Origin: Agitococcus sp.
GTDB lineage: Bacteria > Pseudomonadota > Gammaproteobacteria > Pseudomonadales > Moraxellaceae
DNA length: 64,000 nt
Direction of reading: 5' to 3'
Assembly: GCA_030646715.1 (NCBI GenBank)
Contig: JAUSLJ010000008.1
Span: 62,001-126,000 of the forward strand
The position numbers and the translations under genes are program-made. Below the pieces are notes generated by a model. It made no database searches, was not told where the DNA came from, and saw only the letters and a list, made by a program, of their open reading frames with translations. Position 1 is the first letter of the stretch; each line of letters starts with the position of its first letter. Of this stretch, positions 1 through 9,961 are shown one piece after another.

Positions 1-811
1 CACGCCCCCAAGAAACGGTGATATGTTCAATGCTGGGAATAACATTATTTGTTGGATCAAAATCCACCCACCCGACAGTGGGACAATACGCCGAAATCCA
101 CGCATGAGAAGCATCGGCACCAATTAAGCGGGCTTGACCTTCAGGCGGATTCGTTAATAAATAACCACTGACATAACGTGCGGGTAAACCTAATGACCTT
201 AAACAAGCGAGCATCAAATGGGCAAAATCTTGACAGACACCCCGCTTTTTTTCTAACACCTCTAATAAAGGCGTGCCGATATGTGTTGCTTCGGGGTCAA
301 AGCTAAATTCCTTAAAAATTTTATTCATTAAGGCATTAATGGCCAGCAATAAAGGTCGGCCACTGGGAAAGCAGTCTTGCGCATAATCCGAGAAATGATG
401 TTTTAAATGAATAAAAGGCGATTCAAAACGAAAAGGCAGTGCTTCTAAAAGCTCATTCGGAAGGGTGATATGACCACGATACAAGCAGTCCTGCACCACT
501 TTTTCCCATGCAGGTGAAGACTCAAATTTAGTATCAACATCACGCTTTTGGACTTCCACTTCCATCTCTGCCACCACTGACAAGATTCGGTGCGGTTGGT
601 TAAACTCTAAACGGGTACACGGATTGCCAAAACTATCTTGAACACTCATGCTGTAGCTGGGCTCAGGCTTAATACTTAGCTTTTTTTTGAAACAGATTTG
701 ATAAGGCATCTCACGCGGTTGCAGGTGTAATAACTGTTGTGACAGCGTGACTGAACCCGCATAACGATAATGTGTTTCATGCGTGATACGATAACGGGCA
801 GACATTTTCAT
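1..811 (-). CDS. Transglutaminase-like cysteine protease family protein (C-terminus cut off by window edge)
   Basis: About 270 codons are present; the reading frame continues beyond base 1. Seen: an N-terminal beta-rich domain beginning MKMSARYRITHETHYRYAG, typical of bacterial transglutaminase N-domains, then the transglutaminase core with the catalytic Cys in RGVCQDFAH, His in DASHAWI and Asp in GWVDFDPTN. Known of the family: such proteins sit in operons with circularly permuted ATP-grasp and alpha-E proteins and are predicted to act on peptide or isopeptide bonds, but the substrate is unknown. The start ATG at 811 overlaps the TAA stop of the upstream fusion gene (TAATG), implying translational coupling; a second in-frame ATG lies at 805. 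It is the last visible gene of the Anbu-type block. The family call is firm; the enzymatic reaction is not known. Confidence 0.9.
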   Translation of the reverse strand, partial: MKMSARYRITHETHYRYAGSVTLSQQLLHLQPREMPYQICFKKKLSIKPEPSYSMSVQDSFGNPCTRLEFNQPHRILSVVAEMEVEVQKRDVDTKFESSPAWEKVVQDCLYRGHITLPNELLEALPFRFESPFIHLKHHFSDYAQDCFPSGRPLLLAINALMNKIFKEFSFDPEATHIGTPLLEVLEKKRGVCQDFAHLMLACLRSLGLPARYVSGYLLTNPPEGQARLIGADASHAWISAYCPTVGWVDFDPTNNVIPSIEHITVSWGR

Positions 812-3294
812 TATGAAGACACCGTTGGCTGGCTAACCGTATCAATATGAGCGAAATAGCGCAGACTTAAATGATCGGATAATCCGCGCCCTGTCGAAGC
901 AATATCATGTAACAACCGAGCAATCATCGTTAACGCCCGCGATAAACGCAAAGGATAGTGCAATTCGCTTTCTAAAACATCAAAACTCAAGGATTGCAAA
1001 CGCTCACTATAAACCTGTAGGCCATAATCATCATCGTGGTCTAGTTTTTTTAAGGTTTGTAGCAAGCTATCTAATTGAAACTGTAGGGAGTGAGGATTAC
1101 TCGGGTCGAGTAAAATCAAATCCAGCACAGGCAATAATTGGGCACTCGACAAATAACGGCTTCTATAGGTAATGGTGCTATCGGCTAATTCCAATAACCA
1201 CTCTAAACCTGTCTGTTCAATGGCAGCAGGTTTCTCTAATAGCTGGGCAATCATATCGGCTAAAAATTGCAAGCGTTCTAAGCGTCGCCCCATCATCAAA
1301 AAACGCCAACTGTTATCTTGGGTCATATCATCCATCGCAAAACCTGCCAACGAGGATAACGACATTAATAAACGCTCAACAAATGATAATGCTTCACCTA
1401 ATTCTAAATTGTCTGCTTTTAACGCATCGGCTTCTTGCTGTAACGCCACAATGGTTATCCAGTTTTCATGTGATAAACGCCCACGCACTTGCGATGCTGA
1501 CCATACTAAACTACGTAAATTGGAAACCAGACTACTACTCCAGCCACTATCACAAATACCCGAAAGTATCTGTTCGGCCACTTCGTCTTTTGGTGGATAT
1601 AAGCCTAGAAATTTACAATTATCTAAGGCAATTTCTAGCCCTAAATCGGTGTCGCCCGCCAACTCAATATGACGCAATAACGCCGAACGTAATAAACGCG
1701 CGTTATTATCACAACGCTCCGAATATCGTCCCAACCAAAACATATTTTCTGCGACTCGTGACGGCAAATAAGGGTCTTGACGTAATAAATCACGGACACC
1801 AATAGTACGGGTATCAGGCTTTTCCGTTCGTGAAGAGCTTCGGCTAAAACAAACCCATGTATCTTTACTCAGTCCACCACGTTGCATAGAGACAACATCG
1901 TCTAAACTGCCACCCGCCACTCGCGTTAAACCACCCGCCATCACCTCGTAACTGCCGTCTCCATTAGCGACCGCGTAAACACGCATTCCTGTTGCTTGTG
2001 GCAGAAATTGCTGTAACTTTTTATTCCACACAGGCGATTGCGATAAGGTGATGCGTGCTTGAGCAACATAGGTATAAGGCCGCCGTTGTAAGCGTAAACG
2101 CATCGCGTCTAATTGTTCGGGGTCGAGGTTTTTACAAAATACAGGTTCAAAACGCTGACTAGGGAATGTTGGCTTGACGACAAAATTTGCCAAATTAGCT
2201 AAGGTCTTGTCAAAAATGGCGGCTTCGCCACACCACCATGTCGCAATTGACGGCAGCTTTAATTCTTCGCCGCGTAAATGCCGACAAATTTTGGGTAAAA
2301 AACCAATTAATGCCGATGACTCCATCACTCCCGAACCTAAAGCATTGGCGACTAAGACATTGCCTGAACGTACGGCATCTAATAAACCTGCCACACCTAG
2401 AGCGGAGTCACTACGCAATTCTAGCGGGTCACAATAATCATCATCCAAACGCCGTAAAATTGCATGAACACGCTTTAAGCCATTTAGGGTTTTTAAATAG
2501 ACAATAGAATCTCTGACCGTTAAATCATAGCCTTCAACCAATGGCACACCCAAATGACGCGCTAGATAAACGTGCTCAAAATAGGTTTCGTTAAAACGTC
2601 CCGAAGTTAACAAAACGATTAACGGTGGCTCGCCGCTGGCAGGCGCTAAACGTGCCAGTGTTTGCCGTAAAATTAAAAAATAATCATTGAGTGATTGGAC
2701 TTTGAGCTGTCGATATAACTCAGGAAAAGCACGGGCAATAATTTGTCGGTTTTCTAAGGCATAACCTGCACCTGAAGGTGTTTGGGTGCGATCGGCCATA
2801 ATCCACCAACGGCCATCTGCGGCACGCGCCACATCGGCAGCGTAAACGTGCAAATAGGTATTGCGTGGCGGTTTAATGCCCATACAGGGACGTAAAAAAT
2901 TAGGATGCCCGTAGATTAATTCGGCAGGAATTAAACCTTGTTGAATCAGCGTTTGTTTACCATAAACATCGGCCAACATACTATTTAATAAGCTCGCACG
3001 TTGAGCGATGCCATCGGCTAACACTTGCCAATCTTCCGCAGGCACTAAATTAGGTAGAGGCCCTAAACGCCACGGTCTATTGCTACCATTAGGATCGGCA
3101 TAAACATTGTAGGTCACGCCATTTTCATGGATTTGCTGAGCAACGCTGTCGGCACGTTGCTGCATTTGCTCCGCCGTCATTCCTGCCAATGTTTCGGCAA
3201 AATGTTGCCAATGGGGATGAATAGCACCATCCGCCGCAAAAATTTCGTTATAGCGGCTAGGATCAACAGTATAGGAATCAAGCAGCTTAGACAT
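811..3294 (-). CDS. Circularly permuted ATP-grasp protein fused to an alpha-E domain
   Basis: An 827-residue two-domain protein. Residues about 1-480 form a circularly permuted ATP-grasp domain (DUF404/DUF407 type): AFPELYRQ, LTSGRFNETYFEHVYLAR, ILRRLDDDYCDPLELR and NALGSGVMES are recognisable. Residues about 500-820 form the all-helical alpha-E domain (DUF403), starting DPYLPSRVAENMFWLGRYSER. The smaller ATP-grasp protein at 8307-9767 has a glycine-rich VKEAQGSGGYGM loop; here the equivalent place reads VVKPTFPSQRFEPVF, a form I recall as usual for the fused type. Such proteins are predicted to make peptide-like bonds using ATP; no substrate is established. A terminator at 3319-3351 lies between it and the upstream DUF2126 gene, so it may start its own transcript with the transglutaminase gene that follows. 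Confidence 0.92.
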   Translation of the reverse strand: MSKLLDSYTVDPSRYNEIFAADGAIHPHWQHFAETLAGMTAEQMQQRADSVAQQIHENGVTYNVYADPNGSNRPWRLGPLPNLVPAEDWQVLADGIAQRASLLNSMLADVYGKQTLIQQGLIPAELIYGHPNFLRPCMGIKPPRNTYLHVYAADVARAADGRWWIMADRTQTPSGAGYALENRQIIARAFPELYRQLKVQSLNDYFLILRQTLARLAPASGEPPLIVLLTSGRFNETYFEHVYLARHLGVPLVEGYDLTVRDSIVYLKTLNGLKRVHAILRRLDDDYCDPLELRSDSALGVAGLLDAVRSGNVLVANALGSGVMESSALIGFLPKICRHLRGEELKLPSIATWWCGEAAIFDKTLANLANFVVKPTFPSQRFEPVFCKNLDPEQLDAMRLRLQRRPYTYVAQARITLSQSPVWNKKLQQFLPQATGMRVYAVANGDGSYEVMAGGLTRVAGGSLDDVVSMQRGGLSKDTWVCFSRSSSRTEKPDTRTIGVRDLLRQDPYLPSRVAENMFWLGRYSERCDNNARLLRSALLRHIELAGDTDLGLEIALDNCKFLGLYPPKDEVAEQILSGICDSGWSSSLVSNLRSLVWSASQVRGRLSHENWITIVALQQEADALKADNLELGEALSFVERLLMSLSSLAGFAMDDMTQDNSWRFLMMGRRLERLQFLADMIAQLLEKPAAIEQTGLEWLLELADSTITYRSRYLSSAQLLPVLDLILLDPSNPHSLQFQLDSLLQTLKKLDHDDDYGLQVYSERLQSLSFDVLESELHYPLRLSRALTMIARLLHDIASTGRGLSDHLSLRYFAHIDTVSQPTVSS

Positions 3295-3318
3295 GAGTTC
3301 TTTACGTTTTTCTGAATG

Positions 3319-3351
3319 AAAAAAATCCCTAAAGCTATTACAGCTGTAGGG
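3319..3351 (-). terminator. Intrinsic terminator after the transglutaminase/DUF2126 gene
   Basis: Read on the minus strand, a 10-bp stem with one mismatch (CCCTACAGCT / AGCTTTAGGG, 5-base loop) is followed by A and seven T. It lies 53 bases past the stop of the 1093-codon gene and before the ATP-grasp/alpha-E fusion, dividing the six-gene block into two transcription units. Confidence 0.75.
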
Positions 3352-3403
3352 AATAAGCGTGATCAGCTAAGTTGTGCGGCAACACGATGAGCCGCACTAA
3401 AAA

Positions 3404-6400
3404 TCACTTGCGGCGCAAGTCTAACATGAAAGGATGGTCGGTGTTATGCACCAATGATTTGACTTTAACGTGTTTAGGCGTATGTCCCATACGGAAAAAG
3501 CGCGCTAAACGACGACTTTCAGCTTCATAAGAGTTTACTGGAAAGGTGTCGAAACTCCGTCCGCCCGCATGAACCACATGATATTGACAGCCACCCAAAG
3601 ACTTATTCATCCACGTATCAACTATGTCGAAGGTCAATGGTGAATGAATACCGATGGTCGGATGCAAACAGGACGGCGGTTGCCATGCCCGATAACGCAC
3701 ACCTGCGACAAATTCACCTATCTTACCCGTGGGTCGTAACGGAATCGGCTCACCATTACAGGTTAAGGTATAACGATCAGGTGGTAAACCTGTGACTCGC
3801 ACTTCAACACGCTCGACGGAAGAGTCCACAAAACGCACGGTACCACCGCCACCGTTTTCTTCACCCATGACATGCCAAGGCTCTAGGGCATGACGAACTT
3901 CTAGCTCAATGCCTTTGACGGCATAATCACCATATTTCGGGAAACGGAATTCAAAATGGGCATTAAACCAGTCGGCTTGCAGCGGATATCCTGCTTGCTG
4001 TAACTCGCTAATGACATCATTAAAGTCTTCTTTGACAAAATAAGGCAACATAAAGCGGTCGTGTAACTCCGTACCCCAACGCGTCAAATGCTCAGGTTTA
4101 TATGGTTCTTTCCAAAAACGAGCAATCAATGCGCGAATCAAAAGTTGTTGCGATAAACTCATTTGTGCATGCGGTGGCATTTCAAATGCGCGCAATTCTA
4201 GTAAACCTAAACGCCCTGTACTGCTATCAGGCGAATATAATTTATCAATACAAAACTCTGAGCGATGAGTATTACCCGTGACATCGGTTAACAGATGACG
4301 CAACAAACGGTCAACTAACCACGGGGGGCAGGTTTTGCCTTCGGCAGGAAATTGTTGAAAGGCGATTTCTAATTCATACAAAGAGTCATTACGCGCCTCA
4401 TCAATTCTGGGTGCTTGTGAAGTCGGGCCAATAAATAAACCCGAAAACAAGTACGACAACGACGGATGATTATGCCAATAACTAACCAAACTGCGTAATA
4501 AGTCGGGACGACGTAAAAATGGCGAATCATTAACGTTCGCGCCACCCATGACAAAGTGATTACCGCCACCCGTGCCAATATGACGACCATCGGCCATGAA
4601 CTTTTCGCTGGTCAAACGGCACAGATGCGCGGCATCGTACAAGTGGGTCGTACGGTCAACTAAATCATCCCACGAGTTTGAAGGATGAATATTAACTTCA
4701 ATGACACCCGGATCAGGAGTCACACGGAAATGCGTTAATCGTGGATCCGAAGGTGGTTCATAACCTTCTAACACCACAGGCATTTGTAGCGCGTTTGCGG
4801 TTTCTTCAATCACCGACACCAACTCTAAATAATGCTCTAACTCTGCTAAAGGCGGCATAAAGAGATAGAGTCTGCCATCTCGTGCTTCTGCCGATAAAGC
4901 GGTGCGCGTTAAATCAATCGCTGACTCTTTCGTTTTTGGCTGTTGATGTACTAAGGCTATTTTATCGCCTTGAAATTGCTGACGAATCGCCGTGTGACTA
5001 GCCAATGCAGGAAAGTCGGCACTAGGGTCAGGCGGATTAATGTACGGATAATCTTCTTTTTTCGCCCACGGTTGCGAATCCAAAGGCAAACGATAACCCA
5101 TCGCGGAGTCACCCGGAATTAAAAAGCAATGTTCGGAGCGTAAAAACCATGAACCTGTTTGCCAGCAGTTATTTTTGACATGACGGGCAATCGGTAACAC
5201 ATGGCCAACGATATGATCTAAGCCTTGACTAAAGATCTTCATCAAGCGCGCACGTTCTAGCTCATCACTCAAACGAGGGTCAAACGGATCGACGTTTTCG
5301 GGTAATTTACGCTCGCGCCACATATAGTAAAACAAGTCTTCAAAGGCAGGAAAAATAAACGATTCATCCAAACCTAAACGGCTGGCAACCCCGTGTAAAA
5401 ACTCGGCAGCTACGGCAGCATCAGCACCATATTGTTTGCTTTCGTCAGCATAGAGGCTAGGGTCAGTCCAAATCGGCTCGCCATCTTTACGCCAAAAACA
5501 ATTGAGTGACCAACGTGGTAATTGTTCACCCGGATACCATTTGCCTTGACCAAAATGACTCAGGCCACAAGGCGCGTATTTGTCACGCATCTTGTTGAAT
5601 AGTTCGATAGCACGAATGCGTTTGGTTGGCCCGAGTGCTTCGGTATTCCATTCTGCGCCATCAGGATCATCGACCGCGACAAAGGTCGGCTCACCGCCCA
5701 TGGTTAAGCGTACATCTAAGGCTTTTAAGTCCGCATCGACCCAATGGCCGAGTGCTTGAATTGCGCTCCATTGTTCAGGCGTATAGGGTTTAGTCACGCG
5801 TGGCGCTTCCCAAATCCGCTCCACACTCATGAAGTGTTCGAATTCACACTCACATTCATCCAAAACACCTGTAATCGGCGCGGCAGATGACGGCTCAGGA
5901 CTACACGCCAAGGGTAAATGCCCTTCTCCCGCTAATAAACCCGAGGTAGGATCTAATCCAACCCAGCCCGCACCCGGTAAATAAACTTCGCACCATGCGT
6001 GTAAATCGGTAAAGTCAACATCAGTACCTGTAGGGCCATCCAGTGCTTTGACATCCGCTGTTAATTGAATGAGATATCCTGAAACAAAACGGGCGGCTAA
6101 ACCCAAATGGCGGAATAACTGTACTAACAGCCAAGCCGAATCACGGCACGAGCCAGATAGTTTATCTAAGGTTTCTTCAGGTGTTTGCACCCCTGCTTCC
6201 ATACGAATCGTATAACTAATGTCTTTACATAAACGTGAATTCAGTGCCACCAAAAAATCAATGGTTCGTATCGACTCTAACGAAACATTTTTTAGGTAAT
6301 GCTCGATGTGTGGAGTCATTGGTAATTTAACGAGATACGGGGCTAATTCTTGATCTAAGCTGCCATCATATTTAAAGGGGAATTTTTCGGCGTACGGCTC

Positions 6401-6685
6401 TAAAAAGAAATCAAACGGATTGATGACCGACATTTCGGCAACCAAATCGACTTCCACTTTAAACTCACGGGTCTTTTCAGGAAAAACCAAACGCGCTAAA
6501 TAATTCGCCTGTGGGTCTTGTTGCCAATTGATAAAATGTTGAACGGGTAAAATTTTTAGCGAATACGATAAAATGCGCGTGCGGCAATGAGGCGCAGGAC
6601 GTAAACGAATCGTTTGTGGCCCTAAATTAATCGGGCGATCATAACGATAGTGAGTCACATGATGAAGCGCAACATGAATAGACAC
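3404..6685 (-). CDS. Transglutaminase-like protein with C-terminal DUF2126 domain
   Basis: A 1093-residue protein. Residues about 1-280 are a transglutaminase module: N-domain MSIHVALHHVTHYRYDRP, catalytic Cys in SGSCRDSAWLL, His in TDLHAWCEVY and Asp in GWVGLDPTSG. The remaining ~780 residues are the large DUF2126 region (for example RLTMGGEPTFVAVDDPDG, GGGNHFVMGG and GRLGLLELRAFEMPPH), which resembles glutamine-synthetase/GCS-type carboxylate-amine ligases. Known of the family: always found with ATP-grasp and alpha-E genes; function is only predicted as peptide ligation or cleavage. No signal peptide, so cytoplasmic. It follows the Anbu gene by 90 bases and ends at a terminator, closing the upstream half of the block. 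Confidence 0.93.
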   Translation of the reverse strand: MSIHVALHHVTHYRYDRPINLGPQTIRLRPAPHCRTRILSYSLKILPVQHFINWQQDPQANYLARLVFPEKTREFKVEVDLVAEMSVINPFDFFLEPYAEKFPFKYDGSLDQELAPYLVKLPMTPHIEHYLKNVSLESIRTIDFLVALNSRLCKDISYTIRMEAGVQTPEETLDKLSGSCRDSAWLLVQLFRHLGLAARFVSGYLIQLTADVKALDGPTGTDVDFTDLHAWCEVYLPGAGWVGLDPTSGLLAGEGHLPLACSPEPSSAAPITGVLDECECEFEHFMSVERIWEAPRVTKPYTPEQWSAIQALGHWVDADLKALDVRLTMGGEPTFVAVDDPDGAEWNTEALGPTKRIRAIELFNKMRDKYAPCGLSHFGQGKWYPGEQLPRWSLNCFWRKDGEPIWTDPSLYADESKQYGADAAVAAEFLHGVASRLGLDESFIFPAFEDLFYYMWRERKLPENVDPFDPRLSDELERARLMKIFSQGLDHIVGHVLPIARHVKNNCWQTGSWFLRSEHCFLIPGDSAMGYRLPLDSQPWAKKEDYPYINPPDPSADFPALASHTAIRQQFQGDKIALVHQQPKTKESAIDLTRTALSAEARDGRLYLFMPPLAELEHYLELVSVIEETANALQMPVVLEGYEPPSDPRLTHFRVTPDPGVIEVNIHPSNSWDDLVDRTTHLYDAAHLCRLTSEKFMADGRHIGTGGGNHFVMGGANVNDSPFLRRPDLLRSLVSYWHNHPSLSYLFSGLFIGPTSQAPRIDEARNDSLYELEIAFQQFPAEGKTCPPWLVDRLLRHLLTDVTGNTHRSEFCIDKLYSPDSSTGRLGLLELRAFEMPPHAQMSLSQQLLIRALIARFWKEPYKPEHLTRWGTELHDRFMLPYFVKEDFNDVISELQQAGYPLQADWFNAHFEFRFPKYGDYAVKGIELEVRHALEPWHVMGEENGGGGTVRFVDSSVERVEVRVTGLPPDRYTLTCNGEPIPLRPTGKIGEFVAGVRYRAWQPPSCLHPTIGIHSPLTFDIVDTWMNKSLGGCQYHVVHAGGRSFDTFPVNSYEAESRRLARFFRMGHTPKHVKVKSLVHNTDHPFMLDLRRK

Positions 6686-6775
6686 GGGTTATCTCCCTAG
6701 AAAAATATGCTCTGCACCATCACACTACCGTACGCACCAATTTGGCACACACTTTCTGAGTGATGATGATTGGAA

Positions 6776-7501
6776 TTATTGCCAATAATCGGCGGGTGGT
6801 GAGGGCAATTGTCCCAGCACCTGTTTTAAACCTTCTGACCATTGAGTACGAATCATCTGAAAATACGGATCATCGTCATATAAGCGGCGGCCTTTGGGTA
6901 ATTTAAACGAGCCATTGATATACACCATTAAATCTAACGGAGTGCCGACCGATAAATTACTGCGTATCGTCGAATCAAAAGAAATCAACGCACAACGTAA
7001 GGCTTTGTCGATGGAGGTAAAATAATTTAACGCCCGATCTAAAATCGGTTTACCGTATTTACTTTCACCGATTTGAAAATACGGTGTGTCTTGAGTGGCG
7101 GCAATAAAATTGCCTTGTGGGTAAATATTAAACAGCTTTGGTTCTTCACCCAAAATTTGCCCACCCAATAACAACGAGCACGAAAAATCCATACCTTGTT
7201 CTTTGTAGTTTTGCAGGACTTCACGTAGCGTTTCACCGACCAAAGTTGCCGCTTCATACATGGTTTTTACAGTATGGATATTGAATTCTTCTTCGGCTTG
7301 AATACGCTCTCGCAACAAGGTAATCACCGATTGTGAGGTCGCTAAATTACCCGAGCTTTGCAAAACGATCACGCGCTCCCCTTCAATGCCAAATAAATGT
7401 AACTTTCTAAAGACAGCAATATGATCTAAACCCGCATTGGTGCGTGAATCACTCACAAACATCAAACCTTCTTCTAAACGCATCGCCACACAATAAGTCA
7501 T
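6776..7501 (-). CDS. Anbu-type proteasome-like peptidase
   Basis: A 241-residue member of the Anbu (ancestral beta subunit, COG3484) group of N-terminal nucleophile hydrolases. Seen: MTYCVAMRLEEGL places Thr2 as the N-terminal nucleophile after Met removal; SDSRTNAGLDH supplies the conserved Asp18, and FRKLHLF the Lys33 expected of the proteasome-fold triad. Known: Anbu proteins assemble into open helical rings rather than the closed barrels of HslV or 20S, and peptidase activity has been hard to show. The gene is 12 bases after the alpha-E gene and upstream of the DUF2126 protein, the standard neighbourhood for this family. It is distinct from hslV, which would carry an hslU partner; none is present. 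Confidence 0.93.
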   Translation of the reverse strand: MTYCVAMRLEEGLMFVSDSRTNAGLDHIAVFRKLHLFGIEGERVIVLQSSGNLATSQSVITLLRERIQAEEEFNIHTVKTMYEAATLVGETLREVLQNYKEQGMDFSCSLLLGGQILGEEPKLFNIYPQGNFIAATQDTPYFQIGESKYGKPILDRALNYFTSIDKALRCALISFDSTIRSNLSVGTPLDLMVYINGSFKLPKGRRLYDDDPYFQMIRTQWSEGLKQVLGQLPSPPADYWQ

Positions 7502-7513
7502 TTTTTCATCTCA

Positions 7514-8257
7514 TTAAGCGGCAAAAACATCAGCCAAACTATGGGTTAAACGTTGCAGGGTCATTTGTACATCTTGCATATTCATCATCGCACCGTCATC
7601 CACCGATAACTGACAGACTTGAACAAGCTCAGTGCTATGCTGCATCGTTTGTTGCCACGAATTTTTATCCAAGTCACTAATATGCTGAAGTAGTATTGCT
7701 GCCCATTGCGCAATATCAGTATTTAGCGGAGTAATGGCATCGGGAGTTGCTAATTTACGAAAAGCATTATCCAACGCTTCAACCGATTGGCCGATGCTAA
7801 TAAAACGCTGCGCTTCTGCATCAGAATTGTCAGTTATTAGCATTTGTACTGCTTGCAAAGACTGCTTTAGCCACTCATAAGAAGCCAAGTGTTCAGCATA
7901 AGTACCCACTTGCGTGACACGTTCTTGCCACTCCAACCAAAGGCTATTTATTGCCACCCACAACTCAGCAGAGATACGGCCACGCGTTGCTTGGGCATCG
8001 GCGCGAGTTGCTTCTAAACAAGCCGTTAAACTCGTTGGATTATTAGCGGTAATAAAAAATTCGGCTAATGCTTCACTGCTTAAAGTGGCATACTGTTGAT
8101 AAAAATTCTGCCATGTTCCTGTAATGCTCAAGGGAATACCTAAACCCTCCAAGGTGGAGTCTTTAATACTGGTCAACAACAAGTCAACTAGCTCTTGGCT
8201 ACGACTAAAATAACGCCCTAACCAATACAAATCAGCAGCCGTAGAAAGTAGCAACAT
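7514..8257 (-). CDS. Alpha-E domain protein (stand-alone)
   Basis: A 247-residue all-helical protein of the alpha-E (DUF403) family. The N-terminus LLSTAADLYWLGRYFSRSQELVDLLL matches the start of the alpha-E half of the fusion protein at 811-3294 (SRVAENMFWLGRYSERCDNNARLL), and RGRISAELWVAINSLW matches its RGRLSHENWITIVAL segment, so the two are paralogues within one locus. Known: alpha-E domains accompany circularly permuted ATP-grasp enzymes, and a supporting or catalytic role is unproven. The gene starts 49 bases after the ATP-grasp gene and ends 12 bases before Anbu, consistent with one transcript. Confidence 0.9.
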   Translation of the reverse strand: MLLLSTAADLYWLGRYFSRSQELVDLLLTSIKDSTLEGLGIPLSITGTWQNFYQQYATLSSEALAEFFITANNPTSLTACLEATRADAQATRGRISAELWVAINSLWLEWQERVTQVGTYAEHLASYEWLKQSLQAVQMLITDNSDAEAQRFISIGQSVEALDNAFRKLATPDAITPLNTDIAQWAAILLQHISDLDKNSWQQTMQHSTELVQVCQLSVDDGAMMNMQDVQMTLQRLTHSLADVFAA

Positions 8258-8306
8258 AATATTTTATATCCCCTATCATTAAACTTATCTCAATCTCAAC
8301 CAACCA

Positions 8307-9767
8307 TCACTCTGCTAATACCCATGTATCTTTTGTACCGCCTCCCTGCGAAGAATTGACCACCAAAGATCCTGCTTTTAAAGCAACACGCGTTAGGCCA
8401 CCCGGTACTAAACGCACAGTTTTACCTGACAAAACAAAAGGTCTTAAATCAATATGACGCGGTGCAATACCAGCCGCGACAAAAGTTGGACAGGTAGATA
8501 ATGCCAATGTTGGTTGAGCAATATACGCTTCAGGGGTTTGGGTTATTTTTGCGCGAAAATCTTCAATTTCGGCTTTGGTGGCCGCAGGGCCAATCAACAT
8601 ACCGTACCCCCCCGAACCTTGAGCTTCTTTCACTACTAAATCAGGTAAGTTGGCTAATACGTGACTTAAATCGGCGGCTTTTCGGCATTGCCATGTCGGT
8701 ACATTTTCTAAAATTGGCTCTTCACTGAGATAAAAACGAATCATATCGGGAACAAAAGGATAGACCGACTTGTCATCCGCTACGCCTGTACCGACCGCAT
8801 TGGCTAAAATGACGTTACCCGCCCGATAAGCCGACATTAATCCTGGCACACCCAACATCGAACGTGGATCAAAGGCTAATGGGTCAATAAAGGCATCATC
8901 TAAACGGCGATAAATGACATCCACACGTTGTAGTCCGATGGTGGTTTTCATATAAACCACTTCGTTTTTGACCACTAAGTCGCTGCCACTGACTAAATTG
9001 ACACCCATTGATCGCGCCAAAAACGCATGTTCAAAAAATGCGCTGTTAAATCGACCTGGCGTTAAAATGGCGATATTAGGGGCATTGGTCGCCGCAGAAG
9101 CTTCGAGCAACGTCGATTTTAAAAAATCAGGATATTGATGAATCGGCAGCACTTTATTTTGCGTCATTAACTCTGGAAACAAACGCTCAGTCATTTTACG
9201 ATTTTCGAGCATATACGACACACCCGACGGCGTACGCAAATTATCCTCTAAAACATAATAAGTACCGTTGCTATGGCGAACCAAATCAATACCCGCAATA
9301 TGCGCGTAAATATGATTCGGCAAAGTTAGACCTTGCATCGCCGCTTGATAATGTTCGTTAGTTAGAATTTGTTCAGCAGGAATAATGCCCGCTTTAATAA
9401 TATGTTGTTCATGGTAAATATCATGCAAAAAGGCATTGAGCGCGAGTACACGTTGTTCGCAGCCCTTCGCCATCACTTGCCATTCGTGTGCAGGAATAAT
9501 GCGTGGAATAATATCAAAGGGAATTAAACGCTCAGTACCTGCGTTATCACCATAAACGGTAAAAGTTATGCCTTGTTGTCTAAAAATTGCATCGGCCTTG
9601 TGCCGACTGTTTAAAATAGATTCTAAAGGCGTTTGTTCCAACCATGAGGCGACAGATTGATAATGTGCGCGATTATCATCGGCACAGACCATTTCATCAT
9701 AATGGCTAGGATTGGGGGAATATCCATGTGTGCTGTCAGCAGATATTGCGAGATTACGGCAAGCCAT
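8307..9767 (-). CDS. Circularly permuted type 2 ATP-grasp protein
   Basis: A 486-residue protein with the ATP-grasp signatures VKEAQGSGGYGMLIGP (glycine-rich nucleotide loop), LTPGRFNSAFFEHAFLAR and VIYRRLDDAFIDPLAFDP. The frame is open up to 9872, but I place the start at ATG 9767 (MACRNLAISADSTHG): it has an AGGGAG ribosome-binding site 7 bases upstream, and the extra 35 residues have no family counterpart. Predicted to form peptide-like bonds by acyl-phosphate chemistry; substrate unknown. It is the first gene of the Anbu unit (ATP-grasp, alpha-E, Anbu, DUF2126). It differs from its fused paralogue at 811-3294 by keeping the glycine-rich loop, so it is the better candidate for an active ligase. 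Confidence 0.9.
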   Translation of the reverse strand: MACRNLAISADSTHGYSPNPSHYDEMVCADDNRAHYQSVASWLEQTPLESILNSRHKADAIFRQQGITFTVYGDNAGTERLIPFDIIPRIIPAHEWQVMAKGCEQRVLALNAFLHDIYHEQHIIKAGIIPAEQILTNEHYQAAMQGLTLPNHIYAHIAGIDLVRHSNGTYYVLEDNLRTPSGVSYMLENRKMTERLFPELMTQNKVLPIHQYPDFLKSTLLEASAATNAPNIAILTPGRFNSAFFEHAFLARSMGVNLVSGSDLVVKNEVVYMKTTIGLQRVDVIYRRLDDAFIDPLAFDPRSMLGVPGLMSAYRAGNVILANAVGTGVADDKSVYPFVPDMIRFYLSEEPILENVPTWQCRKAADLSHVLANLPDLVVKEAQGSGGYGMLIGPAATKAEIEDFRAKITQTPEAYIAQPTLALSTCPTFVAAGIAPRHIDLRPFVLSGKTVRLVPGGLTRVALKAGSLVVNSSQGGGTKDTWVLAE

Positions 9768-9961
9768 TGTTTTGCTCCCTATATTGGAGATAAGTATGAG
9801 CAAGCAAATGCAAGATACTTGCCAACTTTTCCAATGATTTTTCAGCTTTTGCTGCGCCAAAATGACGCACATTTATAGAAGACTAACATGGAGTTATGAC
9901 ATTTCTAGGAGAAGTGACAAAAGAAAAGCAGTTAATAGACAACACACACACAAAATAAATC

